64,000 nucleotides of DNA, taken from contig NZ_WEGJ01000004.1 of NCBI RefSeq assembly GCF_009604385.1, positions 1-64,000 of the forward strand, read 5' to 3'. Source of the DNA: Streptomyces smaragdinus (GTDB lineage: Bacteria > Actinomycetota > Actinomycetes > Streptomycetales > Streptomycetaceae). The position numbers and the translations under genes are program-made. Positions 32,619 to 40,683 of this stretch are shown in pieces (the stretch's first letter is position 1; each line of letters starts with the position of its first letter). The notes below the pieces were generated by a model. That model saw nothing but the letters and a program-made list of their open reading frames with translations. It did no database searches and was not told the origin of the DNA.

Positions 32619-34154
32619 TCAGGGCGAGAGGTCGGCCCCGATGTTGCGCGGCAGCGGCATGGGCTGCCCCCAGTAGTCGTACGGGCCCTCGCCGGTCACC
32701 TCGACGCCGGCGCCGATCGCGGGCGAGCCGTCGGCCAGCTTGATGCCGTCGGCCGAGTCGAGCGCCGGGTTCACGAACCGGGGGTCGGCCAGTACGGCGT
32801 TCGTCCCCGTCGGCGCGCCGGCGGCCACATGGTGGAAGAGGTTGTACCGGTAGGTGCTGTACGGGTCGTCCACCAGCGAACCGCTGCTGCTCCCGGAGAA
32901 GATGTTGTTGGTGTACCGCAGCGCGGTGGTGCCGGACGCGTAGGTGAAGGCGCGGGCGTTCGGCGAGTAGACGGAGTTGTTGTAGATCTCGATGCCCGAC
33001 ATGTTGACGCAGGTGGTCACGACGACGGCGAAGCCCTCGCCGCCGTCGTTGCGGCTGACGTTGTAGCTGATCGTCGCCCCCGAGGTGGTGCTGCCCTCCT
33101 CGGCCGAGTTGGCGCCGCAGATGTAGAGCATCCCGAACGGGTTGTCGTGGGTGTAGTTGAAACGGACGTAGGCGTCGGTGGATCCGCCTTCGACGCCGAG
33201 CGCCAGGGACGGCAGCCGGCCGTGGGCGATCTCGTTGCGCTCGATGTGGGTGCGGTCGGAGTTCCAGCCGTGGATGCCCAGCGTGTAGTCCGCCGTCCGC
33301 ATGCCGAAGCCGTCGATCAGGTTCTCGTAGACCCAGGCGTCCTGGCCGTTGAAGACCACGATGCCGTCGCCGCCGATGTCACGCAGCTGGTTCTGCCCGA
33401 TCATCAGGCCGGTGATCGGGACGTAGGTGCCGGTGCCCCCGGGGACCTGGGCACGCCGCTGCCAGGAGGAGAAGGCGGCGATCCCGGTACGGTCGACCGA
33501 CTGCAGGACGTTTCCGGTGATGCTGACCTGGGAGAACCCGGTCGCCTTGGTCGTCCCGGCCGCTTCGAACACGATGCCGCCGTTGGGGTTCGGGAACCGG
33601 ACGTCCTCTCCGTCGACGTCGTGGATGTTCAGGCCGCTCACCTGGTAGCCGTGGCCGGTGCCGTAGTCGGTCAGCTTGGCGTAGAGCCCAAAGCGCTGGC
33701 CGGGGGTGGCCGCGGTGTTGGTGAGTTCCAGGTCGTGGACCCGGTAGTACTGGACGTTGGCCAGATAGACCGCGGCCAGCGCTCCGTTCGCGTCGATACG
33801 CCCCTTTCCGTTGCCGTACGAGCCGATGGTGATCGGGTAGTTGGAGGTGCCGCTGCCCCTCGGCTGCAGCATGCCGGTACAGGCCGTGCCCCCCTTGATC
33901 AGCAGGGACTCGCCGTACCCCAGGGTCTGCGTGTTGGCCTTCGCCAGGGTCTTCCACGCGGTGGCGGCGCTGGTGCCGGCCGCCGAGTCGTTCCCCTGGG
34001 CGCAGTCGACGTAGTACGTCACGGCGTCCAGGGGTTTGGGCTTGGTCTCGACGGCTGTCGCCGGACCCGTGCTCAGCAGGGCCGCGACCGCGGCAAGAGA
34101 CGCGGCAGCCGTCCATCGGCCGCCGCGTCTTCCTCTGCTCCGGTGCTCGAACAT
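32619..34154 (-). CDS. Secreted right-handed beta-helix protein
   Basis: 511 aa. A Sec signal peptide covers about residues 1-35: basic RGRRGGRW, hydrophobic TAAASLAAVAALLS, and cleavage near ATA-VE. The mature part has repeated short strands rich in Asn and Gly, such as ISITGNVLQSV-type coils (VSITGNVLQSVDRTG, LMIGQNQLRDIGGDG, WVYENLIDGFG, ISYNVSRNDGGEG), typical of pectate-lyase-like parallel beta-helices. An N-terminal YYVDCAQGNDSAAGTSAATA segment resembles that of polysaccharide-acting beta-helix proteins. Extracellular glycan lyase or binding is likely, but catalytic residues are not clear. A role in the polyketide pathway is not obvious. Start ATG 34154. Confidence 0.82.
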   Translation of the reverse strand: MFEHRSRGRRGGRWTAAASLAAVAALLSTGPATAVETKPKPLDAVTYYVDCAQGNDSAAGTSAATAWKTLAKANTQTLGYGESLLIKGGTACTGMLQPRGSGTSNYPITIGSYGNGKGRIDANGALAAVYLANVQYYRVHDLELTNTAATPGQRFGLYAKLTDYGTGHGYQVSGLNIHDVDGEDVRFPNPNGGIVFEAAGTTKATGFSQVSITGNVLQSVDRTGIAAFSSWQRRAQVPGGTGTYVPITGLMIGQNQLRDIGGDGIVVFNGQDAWVYENLIDGFGMRTADYTLGIHGWNSDRTHIERNEIAHGRLPSLALGVEGGSTDAYVRFNYTHDNPFGMLYICGANSAEEGSTTSGATISYNVSRNDGGEGFAVVVTTCVNMSGIEIYNNSVYSPNARAFTYASGTTALRYTNNIFSGSSSGSLVDDPYSTYRYNLFHHVAAGAPTGTNAVLADPRFVNPALDSADGIKLADGSPAIGAGVEVTGEGPYDYWGQPMPLPRNIGADLSP

Positions 34155-34230
34155 CGTGCTCCTCCGGTCTCGCGTACTTCGCGGTGGCCGGATGTTTGTC
34201 CTGGTTCCTCGGCGGTGGCTGGAGTCCGCG

Positions 34231-34248
34231 TCGAGCGGGCCTCGCGGG
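34231..34248. promoter_or_regulatory. Weak candidate SARP repeat pair
   Basis: TCGAGCG (34231) and TCGCGGG (34242) are 11 bp apart, about 77 bp upstream of the beta-helix gene. Only one good heptamer, so weak. Confidence 0.3.
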
Positions 34249-34275
34249 GCTGGTCGGGGCCGTGGGCGCCGGCGG

Positions 34276-35583
34276 TCAGCGCGGGCCGGGGCCGCGGCCG
34301 ACCGGGACGCTCCGCTTCACGTCGGCCGCGGCCGTCCCGACCTGCGGCGCCGGTTCGCCGAACGCGCCGAGGGCCGCGAGGCCGCCGCCGCGCCGGCGCA
34401 GTACGTACAGCAGCGGGCCGGCCATGGCGGTGGTCACCAGCGCCATGATCACCATCAGCGAGTACATCCCGGTGTCGATGACGGCCAGTTGCAGCCCCAC
34501 CGTGAGGATGACGATTTCGGTCAGCCCGCGGGTGTTCATCAGCACCGCGAGCACCCCGCTCTGCGTCCGGGGCACCCGGTTGGCCCGCGCGCCCGCGTAG
34601 GCGCCCGCGAACTTGCCCGTGACGGCGACCAGCAGGATGAGCGACAGCTCGCCCAGCCCCCGCAGACCGGTGCCGGACAGGTCCACCTTCATCCCCGCGA
34701 CGATGAAGAAGGCGGGGAGGAGGAGAAGCCGGCTCAGGTACTCCACCCGCTCGGTGATCTGGCGGTGGGCACGCTCGGAGATCTGACGCGGCATCACCAC
34801 GCCGAACAGGAAGGCGCCGAAAATAAAGTGCAGGCCGAGCCATTCGGTCGCCCAGCAGGAGAGCATCAGCCCGCCGAGCACCACGATCAGCTGGTCGGCG
34901 CCAATACCGCGGCCGTCGCCCCGGTCACGCAGCAGCCGGGCCAGCAGCGGGCGGACAGCCGCGTACATGACAGCCAAATAGACGGGGGCCAGCAGCATCC
35001 GCCACTGTCCGCCGCCGCCCGCCACCCCGGCCACCACCGCCAGCAGCGACCAGGCGACGATGTCGTCCACGGCCGCGCTGGCCAGCGCCACCCCGCCCAC
35101 CCGGGTGGGCCGCAGCCCGCTGTCGGCCAGGATCCGGGCGAGCACGGGGAAGGCCGTCACGGACATGGCGGAGCCCAGGAAGAGCACGAACCCCAGCTCG
35201 CTGCCGGGCGCGTGCCGGCCGGCCAGCCACAGCCCGAGCAGCGCGCCGAGGCCGAAGGGCAGCACCACCGAGCAGAGCGAGATGCTCGCGGCGACCTTCT
35301 CGTGGCCGCGCAGCAGCTTCAGGTCCAGCTCGTGGCCGATGACGAACATGAAGAACACCAGCCCGAGATTCGCCAGTGCCCCCAGCATCGGCCGGATGTC
35401 CCCGGGAAAGAGGTGGTCGGCGATCACCCCGTCCAGGAGTGTCGGGCCCACCAGGATGCCCGCCGTGATCTCGCCCACCACCGGCGGCTGGCCGATCCAC
35501 CGGGCGGCCGTGCCCAGCACCCGGGCGAGGACGAGGACGGCCGCGAGGGCGAGGAAGAGGGACTGGAGTTGTTCGGCTGTCAT
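34276..35583 (-). CDS. Cation/proton antiporter, CPA2 type
   Basis: 435 aa, about 12 membrane segments. The N-terminal half has RWIGQPPVVGEITAGILVGP, typical of KefB/CPA2 transporters, then LGLVFFMFVIGHELDLKLLR. The conserved ion-binding region is ALASAAVDDIVAWSLLAVV with the DD pair. MNTRGLTEIVILTVGLQL is the C-terminal hallmark. Antiporters of this kind occur in many type II polyketide clusters and are thought to protect against ionophoric polycyclic products or maintain pH. A soluble C-terminal tail of about 40 residues follows the last helix. Start ATG 35583. Confidence 0.9.
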   Translation of the reverse strand: MTAEQLQSLFLALAAVLVLARVLGTAARWIGQPPVVGEITAGILVGPTLLDGVIADHLFPGDIRPMLGALANLGLVFFMFVIGHELDLKLLRGHEKVAASISLCSVVLPFGLGALLGLWLAGRHAPGSELGFVLFLGSAMSVTAFPVLARILADSGLRPTRVGGVALASAAVDDIVAWSLLAVVAGVAGGGGQWRMLLAPVYLAVMYAAVRPLLARLLRDRGDGRGIGADQLIVVLGGLMLSCWATEWLGLHFIFGAFLFGVVMPRQISERAHRQITERVEYLSRLLLLPAFFIVAGMKVDLSGTGLRGLGELSLILLVAVTGKFAGAYAGARANRVPRTQSGVLAVLMNTRGLTEIVILTVGLQLAVIDTGMYSLMVIMALVTTAMAGPLLYVLRRRGGGLAALGAFGEPAPQVGTAAADVKRSVPVGRGPGPR

Positions 35584-35810
35584 GGCGGTGACCTTTCGCG
35601 TCGAGAGCAGACGCCGCCCGGGAGGGGGATCGCCTCGGGGGTTGGAAGGCGGGGGGCGGCGTCTGCCGCGACGAGGCTAGGTACGCCCCCTCAAGCCGCC
35701 GCATGGTCCGTCTCGGGAACCGCTCGCGGGCATCGGCGCAGGTCGAAGGCCCGTACAACGCGATGTGCCGCACCCGGGGACCCGGGCACGGCACAGGGAC
35801 GAAGATCGCG
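35584..35810. promoter_or_regulatory. Promoter region of the antiporter with 13-bp inverted repeat
   Basis: A 13-bp perfect inverted repeat (35607-35619 with 35654-35666) lies just upstream of the antiporter start. Further up, weak 11-bp-spaced CTCG elements occur at 35711, 35722 and 35733, and a CTAG at 35677. A hairpin terminator of the next gene fills 35764-35795. Confidence 0.4.
35764..35795 (-). terminator. Hairpin terminator after the large FAD monooxygenase
   Basis: Stem of 7 and 6 bp interrupted by a CA/CA mismatch, 2-nt centre, 16 bp downstream of the minus-strand stop at 35811. Confidence 0.6.
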
Positions 35811-37436
35811 TCAGACGGCCGGGGCACTCTCCCCGGTGGTCAGGCCGGACGCGCGGGCGATCACGTCGCCGAGCACCGCCTTCGGGTCGTCGACGGGACC
35901 GACGGCACGCCAGGACACGAACGCGTCCGGCCGCACCAGGACCGCGCCGCCGGGCCCGACCCCGTAGACCTCGGCCCAGTCGCGGTCGACCGGCGACAAC
36001 TCCTCGCCGGGGCCCACGGCATAGGTGCGCAGCGGAACGCCGAGCCGGTCCGCGGCCTCCTTCGCCGCCTCGGCCCACGGGCCCCCGTCCGGGCCGGTGA
36101 GCAGTACGAAGTCGTCCCAGAACAGGTCGATCGACGAGATCGTCCCGTCCCCGCGGCTCAGCCACACGTGCGGGGCACGGGTGCCCGCCTCGCCGTTCAG
36201 CACCAGGTCGGGCGTGAGCACCCGGGTGTCCTCGGGGTTCACGATCGAGCTGGACCGGTAGCGGTAGCCGAGGGTGATGATGACGTCGTCGACGAAGTCC
36301 TTCTTGTCCTGGTCGGTGGCGTAGCCGTGACGGATCCGGTTGCGCACCAGCGCCTGCTCCGACATCGCCGTACCGACCCGGCGCCGCTCCGCGTCGTAGG
36401 TGTCCAGCAGGGCGTCGGTGCCCCAGCCGTCCTGCACGGCGGCCAGCTTCCACGCCAGGTTGTGCGCGTCGTGGATACCGGTGTTGGCGCCGAAGCCGCC
36501 GGCCGGCGGGTGCACGTGCGCGGCGTCGCCCGCCAGGAATACCCGGCCGGCCCGGAAGGTCTCGGAGACCAGCTGGGCGCCCTGCCACGGCACCTTGGCG
36601 AAGATCTCGACGTCGATGTCCTTGCCGGCGGCGCGGCGCACGATGTCCACGCACCGCTCGTCGGTGTAGTCCTCGGGCTTCTCGCCCTTCTCCGGGTAGT
36701 AGATGGGCGCGGCCAGCCACGGGTCGCGGCCGTGCAGCCGGGACAGGCCCATCAGCGAACCGCCGGCGGAGGCGTAGCAGAGGATGAACTTCTTGTCCTT
36801 CAGCAGCCCCTCCAGCTCGGGCGCGCGGAAGTAGATGCTCAGGGCGTTGAACACCGTGCCGCGGCCGGTGCGTTCCACGCCGAGCGCGGTGCGGACGCCG
36901 CTGCCGGCGCCGTCCGCCCCGACCAGGTAGTCGGCGCGGATGGTGAAGCGCTCGCCGGTACGGGTCTCCTCCGCGATCGCGGTGACTCCCTCGTCGTCCT
37001 GCTCGAAGGAGATCAGCCTGGTGGTGAAGCGGACCGTGGCCCCGAACTCCTCGGCCTTGGCCACCAGCACCTTCTCGTAGCGGTCCTGCCCGCAGCCCAT
37101 GACCCGCTCGGGGCTGACGGTCTCGCCGTCCAGGGTCGGCGACTCGAGCAGCTCCGCATTGTCGATGTCCGCGAAGGTGTCGACCTTGATGATGCCGCCC
37201 TCGAAGTACTCGTGGGAGTTGCCCTGTTCGAGCGCCCGGATCTCCTTGCCGATGCCGGCGGCGCGGAACAGCTCCATCGTCCGGGCCTGCAGGCCCGGGG
37301 CGCGGGGAAGCATCGAGGTGGCGTCCCGCTTCTCCAGCACCATGGTCCGTACTCCTCGCCTACCACAGAAGAGCGCGGTGGCCAGACCTACGGGGCCTCC
37401 CCCGATGATCAGTATCGGGATCCTCACGTCAGTCAT
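35811..37436 (-). CDS. FAD-dependent aromatic monooxygenase, large type with C-terminal thioredoxin-like domain
   Basis: 541 aa, longer than the other three. FAD motif ILIIGGGPVGLATALFCGRRG; LVGADGAGSGVRTAL is the DG motif; VFLAGDAAHVHPPAGGFGAN the GD motif. The C-terminal about 150 residues (VLNGEAGTRAPHVWL onward, ending with AVLVRPDAFVSWRA) form the thioredoxin-like domain of the PgaE/RdmE/OxyS class of polyketide hydroxylases. It likely hydroxylates or oxidatively opens a ring of the polycyclic scaffold. The start is ATG 37436, with AAGGGG 6 nt upstream; an ATG six bases earlier lacks a spaced SD. It is divergent from the O-methyltransferase. Confidence 0.92.
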   Translation of the reverse strand: MTDVRIPILIIGGGPVGLATALFCGRRGVRTMVLEKRDATSMLPRAPGLQARTMELFRAAGIGKEIRALEQGNSHEYFEGGIIKVDTFADIDNAELLESPTLDGETVSPERVMGCGQDRYEKVLVAKAEEFGATVRFTTRLISFEQDDEGVTAIAEETRTGERFTIRADYLVGADGAGSGVRTALGVERTGRGTVFNALSIYFRAPELEGLLKDKKFILCYASAGGSLMGLSRLHGRDPWLAAPIYYPEKGEKPEDYTDERCVDIVRRAAGKDIDVEIFAKVPWQGAQLVSETFRAGRVFLAGDAAHVHPPAGGFGANTGIHDAHNLAWKLAAVQDGWGTDALLDTYDAERRRVGTAMSEQALVRNRIRHGYATDQDKKDFVDDVIITLGYRYRSSSIVNPEDTRVLTPDLVLNGEAGTRAPHVWLSRGDGTISSIDLFWDDFVLLTGPDGGPWAEAAKEAADRLGVPLRTYAVGPGEELSPVDRDWAEVYGVGPGGAVLVRPDAFVSWRAVGPVDDPKAVLGDVIARASGLTTGESAPAV

Positions 37437-37554
37437 GCACATCCCCTTCGGATGACGGTTCTGCGGCCGGGCGTCCACGGCGCCCCCCTTTGCTAACCAG
37501 TCGGGCTAGAGGCGCGGTGGAGCACCGCTGTCCGCCGGCTCTCCCCAGCCCGCT

Positions 37555-37572
37555 TCGAGGCGGCTTCCAGCG
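37555..37572. promoter_or_regulatory. Candidate SARP operator, divergent monooxygenase/methyltransferase region
   Basis: TCGAGGC (37555) and TCCAGCG (37566) are 11 bp apart, mirroring the TCGAG/TCCAG order at 16559-16576. The region 37437-37639 also contains a CTAG at 37506. It can serve either gene. Confidence 0.45.
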
Positions 37573-37639
37573 GTGGCGGGGACTCTCGGGCAAACGGCCC
37601 GGCGCCCGGCACGGGCCGTATCCGGAAGGAGTTCCGCGC

Positions 37640-38656
37640 ATGTCGCACACCGGCCTGGATGTCAGCACGTCCGCCGGGATCATCCGGCTGAGCAACGCGT
37701 TCTGCGACGCGAAGGCCCTGATGACCGCCGTCGAACTCGGGCTCTTCACCAAGCTGCGCGAGACCGGACCCGCCACCGAGGAGGAGATCCGCCAGGCCCA
37801 CGGGCTGCACGGACGCGGGCTGTCCGACTGGCTGAACCTGCTCACGGCGCTCGGTCTGCTGGAGCGCAGGGGCGGCAGGTACGGCAACGCCAAGGGCGCC
37901 GACTCCTTCCTCGTCCAGGGGGAGAAGGAGTACGTCGGCGGGTTCGTCGAGCGCTCCAACCGCAACCTCTACCCCGCCTGGGGCAAGCTCACCGACGCGC
38001 TGCGCACCGGCGAGCAGCAGTCCGGCAGCCACTTCGACGTCGTCATCCAGAACCCGCAGATCCTGCGGCAGTTCACCGGGATGATGGACGCCCTCACCAA
38101 CGTCGTCGGCCCCGAGCTGGTGGAGGCCTTCGACTGGGGCCCGTACGGCTCGGTGCTGGACATCGGCGGCTGCCGCGGCAACCTGTGCTCCATCATCGTC
38201 GGCTCCCGGCCCCATCTGACAGGTCACGTCTTCGACCTCCCGCAGATGGAGCCGCTGTTCGACGAGAAGATCGCCGAGCGCGGTCTCACGGGCAAGATGA
38301 ACTTCCACGGCGGCAGCTTCTTCACCGACGACATCCCCGTCACCGCCGACGTGGTCACCCTGGGCCACGTCCTGCACGACTGGGACGCGGAGCAGCGCGA
38401 GAAGATCGTCGCCAAGGCCTTCGGGGCCGTGAACCCCGGCGGCGCGCTGCTGGTGTACGACCGGATGCTCGAGGACGGTCCGGCGTACGTCGAGAACCTG
38501 GTGATCAGCCTCGACATGCTGCTGGTCACCGACGGCGGCTCGGAATACCCGGCCGCCGAGGTCGTCTCGCACGCGCACAAGGCCGGCTTCGCATCGGTCG
38601 AGGCCTCCCCGCTCAGCGACTACGACACGCTGCTGGTGTGCCGCAAGGCCGGCTGA
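37640..38656 (+). CDS. SAM-dependent O-methyltransferase
   Basis: 338 aa. The N-terminal dimerisation helix region (LSNAFCDAKALMTAVELGLF, HGLHGRGLSDWLNLLTALGL) is followed by SAM motif I VLDIGGCRGNLCSIIV, the acidic loop FDLPQMEPLF, and LGHVLHDWDAEQREKIVAKA with the catalytic His region. LLVYDRMLEDGP is the post-motif. Same broad family as the enzyme at 15391 but clearly divergent, so another phenolic position is likely. The start is ATG 37640 with GGAAGGAG upstream. It is monocistronic and ends at a strong terminator. Confidence 0.92.
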   Translation: MSHTGLDVSTSAGIIRLSNAFCDAKALMTAVELGLFTKLRETGPATEEEIRQAHGLHGRGLSDWLNLLTALGLLERRGGRYGNAKGADSFLVQGEKEYVGGFVERSNRNLYPAWGKLTDALRTGEQQSGSHFDVVIQNPQILRQFTGMMDALTNVVGPELVEAFDWGPYGSVLDIGGCRGNLCSIIVGSRPHLTGHVFDLPQMEPLFDEKIAERGLTGKMNFHGGSFFTDDIPVTADVVTLGHVLHDWDAEQREKIVAKAFGAVNPGGALLVYDRMLEDGPAYVENLVISLDMLLVTDGGSEYPAAEVVSHAHKAGFASVEASPLSDYDTLLVCRKAG

Positions 38657-38677
38657 CCCGCGTACGGCGAGCACGGT

Positions 38678-38717
38678 TGCGGCTGCCCGTCCGGGACCTC
38701 CCGGGCGGGCAGCCGCA
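38678..38717 (+). terminator. Terminator after the O-methyltransferase
   Basis: 18-bp stem with one G-U pair (38678-38695 with 38700-38717) and a 4-nt loop, following the stop at 38656. Confidence 0.8.
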
Positions 38718-38732
38718 CGAGGGGCGCACGAC

Positions 38733-38763
38733 GAAGGGGGCGGGCCCGCGGCCCGCCCCCTTC
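38733..38763 (-). terminator. Terminator after the biotin carboxylase operon
   Basis: 13-bp perfect stem (38733-38745 with 38751-38763), 5-nt loop, ending an A-rich/T-rich flank, just beyond the minus-strand stop at 38783. It ends the long core operon. Confidence 0.75.
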
Positions 38764-38782
38764 CTGTCGTCCTACCGCGGCC

Positions 38783-40129
38783 TCACAGGCCCGAGGCCGC
38801 CAGGAACGAGGTGTCGTGCTTGCCCTCGCGGAAGACCTCGTGGGCCACCACCTTGCGCAGCAGCGGGATCGTGGTGCGCACCCCCGGGCCGGCGATCCGG
38901 AACTCCGCCAGCGCCCGGTCCATCCGGTCCAGCGCCGTCAGCCGGTCCGGGCCCCAGGCGATGACCTTCGCCAGCAGCGAGTCGTACTGCGGCGGGATCC
39001 GCCAGCCGGGATAGCCGTGGGTGTCGACGCGGACGAAGGGGCCGCCCGGCGGCACGTACTCCTCCAGCAGCCCCGGGCTGGGCGCGAAGTCCCGGTCGGG
39101 GTCCTCGGCGTTGACCCGGCACTCCACGGCCGTACCGCGCGGCACCAGGTCCTCCTGGCTGTGCCGCAGCCGCTCCCCCGCGGCGACCAGGATCTGCTCG
39201 CGCACCAGGTCGACGCCGTACACGGCCTCGGTGACGGGGTGTTCGACCTGGATCCGGCAGTTCATCTCCATGAAGGAGAAGCCCTCGTCGTGCACCAGGA
39301 ACTCGAAGGTGCCGACGCCGGTGTAGTCCACCGAGCGGGCCCCGCGCACCGCGGCGCGGGCCATGGCCCGGGTCAGCTCGCGGTGCAGCCCGGGGCCCGG
39401 GCTCTCCTCGATGAGCTTCTGGTGCCGGCGCTGCACGGAGCAGTCGCGCTCGCCCAGATGCAGCACCTGGCCGTGGTTGTCGGCGAGGACCTGCACCTCG
39501 ACATGGCGGGCGCTGTCGCAGTAGCGCTCCAGATAAACCCGGTTGTCCCCGAAGACGGCCTGCGCGGTCGCCCGGGTCTGCCGGTACGCCGGCAGCAGGT
39601 CGCCGGGCCGGCGCACCACGGTCATGCCGCGGCCGCCGCCGCCCGCCGCCGCCTTGATGATCAGCGGGAAGCCGATCCGCGCGGCCAGGTCGGAGACCTC
39701 CGCCGCGCTGTCGACCGTGCCGGGGCTGCCGGGCAGCACCGGCAGCCCGGCCTCCGTCATCAGGGCCCGGGCCACGGCCTTGTCGCCGAGCCTGGACAGC
39801 ACATCGGGGCGGGGGCCGATGAAGGCCAGGCCGTTCTCCGCGCAGATCTCGGCGAAGTCCGGGTCCTCGGAGAGGAATCCGTACCCGGGATGGACGGCGT
39901 CGGCGCCGGTGCGCAGCGCCGCCTCGATGACGGCGGGGGCGCACAGATAGCTCTTGCGGGGCGCGCCGGGACCGATCTGCACCGCGGTGTCCGCCGCGCG
40001 GACGTGGGCGCAGTCGCGGTCGGCGGTGGAGTACACGGCCACCGTGCGGATGCCCAGTTCGCGGCAGCTGCGGATGACGCGCAGGGCGATCTCGCCGCGG
40101 TTCGCGATCAGGATGGTGTCGAATGCCAT
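38783..40129 (-). CDS. accC: Acetyl-CoA carboxylase, biotin carboxylase subunit
   Basis: 448 aa, stand-alone biotin carboxylase. ILIANRGEIALRVIRSCREL at the N-terminus, the glycine-rich ATP-grasp loop AAAGGGGRGMTVV, HVEVQVLADNHGQVLHLGER, and EMNCRIQVEHPVTEAV with the catalytic Arg. It carboxylates the biotin of the carrier protein encoded next, using ATP and bicarbonate. Its place in the core operon means dedicated malonyl-CoA supply for the polyketide synthase. Start ATG 40129; 15-bp gap to the BCCP gene. Confidence 0.95.
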   Translation of the reverse strand: MAFDTILIANRGEIALRVIRSCRELGIRTVAVYSTADRDCAHVRAADTAVQIGPGAPRKSYLCAPAVIEAALRTGADAVHPGYGFLSEDPDFAEICAENGLAFIGPRPDVLSRLGDKAVARALMTEAGLPVLPGSPGTVDSAAEVSDLAARIGFPLIIKAAAGGGGRGMTVVRRPGDLLPAYRQTRATAQAVFGDNRVYLERYCDSARHVEVQVLADNHGQVLHLGERDCSVQRRHQKLIEESPGPGLHRELTRAMARAAVRGARSVDYTGVGTFEFLVHDEGFSFMEMNCRIQVEHPVTEAVYGVDLVREQILVAAGERLRHSQEDLVPRGTAVECRVNAEDPDRDFAPSPGLLEEYVPPGGPFVRVDTHGYPGWRIPPQYDSLLAKVIAWGPDRLTALDRMDRALAEFRIAGPGVRTTIPLLRKVVAHEVFREGKHDTSFLAASGL

Positions 40130-40144
40130 GGGCCGCGGTCCTCC

Positions 40145-40642
40145 TCAGCCGTGCTCGTCGGTGGCGAGCAGCACCAGGGGCTGGCCGTACTCGACCGGCT
40201 CCCCGTCGGCGACGAGCACCTCCACCACCCGCCCGGAGCGGGTGGCCTCCACCGGGTTCATCAGCTTCATCGCCTCGATGATGCCGAGCTGCTGTCCCTT
40301 CTCCACCTGGTCGCCGACCTGGACGAAGGGCGGGGCGGTGGGCGCGGGCGCCACGTAGAAGGTGCCGACCAGCGGGGCGCACTCGCGGTGGCCCTGCGGG
40401 ATGTCCTCGTCGGCCGGCAGTGACGATCCGCCGTCGGCGCCGTCCGGGTTCTCGTCCCATTCCACCTCGACGCTGGCCGCGCCGAGCGCGACGCGCACCC
40501 GGCGGGGGTGGCTGGGTCCGACCCGGACCACCTCCGCGATGCTCCGGCAGATGTCGGTGAGGGCCAGACCACTGTTGTCGTACTCCAGACCGACGGTGTC
40601 CGTTGTCCGGGACCGCGGGCTGTCCTTGGTGAGCTCGCTCAT
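40145..40642 (-). CDS. accB: Biotin carboxyl carrier protein of acetyl-CoA carboxylase
   Basis: 165 aa. The C-terminal biotinyl domain (about 86-165) has the biotinylated lysine in EAMKLMNPV (Lys126) and LVGTFYVAPAPTAPPFV before it. The N-terminal part is an AccB-type helical segment followed by an acidic linker. Two starts are possible. ATG 40642 has GGAG 8 nt upstream. ATG 40687 overlaps the stop of the carboxyltransferase gene as ATGA and would add 15 residues ([12 protein letters not shown]...). I choose 40642, with coupling from the earlier ATG possible. It carries carboxybiotin between AccC and the fused carboxyltransferase. Confidence 0.92.
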   Translation of the reverse strand: MSELTKDSPRSRTTDTVGLEYDNSGLALTDICRSIAEVVRVGPSHPRRVRVALGAASVEVEWDENPDGADGGSSLPADEDIPQGHRECAPLVGTFYVAPAPTAPPFVQVGDQVEKGQQLGIIEAMKLMNPVEATRSGRVVEVLVADGEPVEYGQPLVLLATDEHG

Positions 40643-40683
40643 GAATACATCTCCGTCATACCTGCCGTAGCGGTTGTTTTGAT

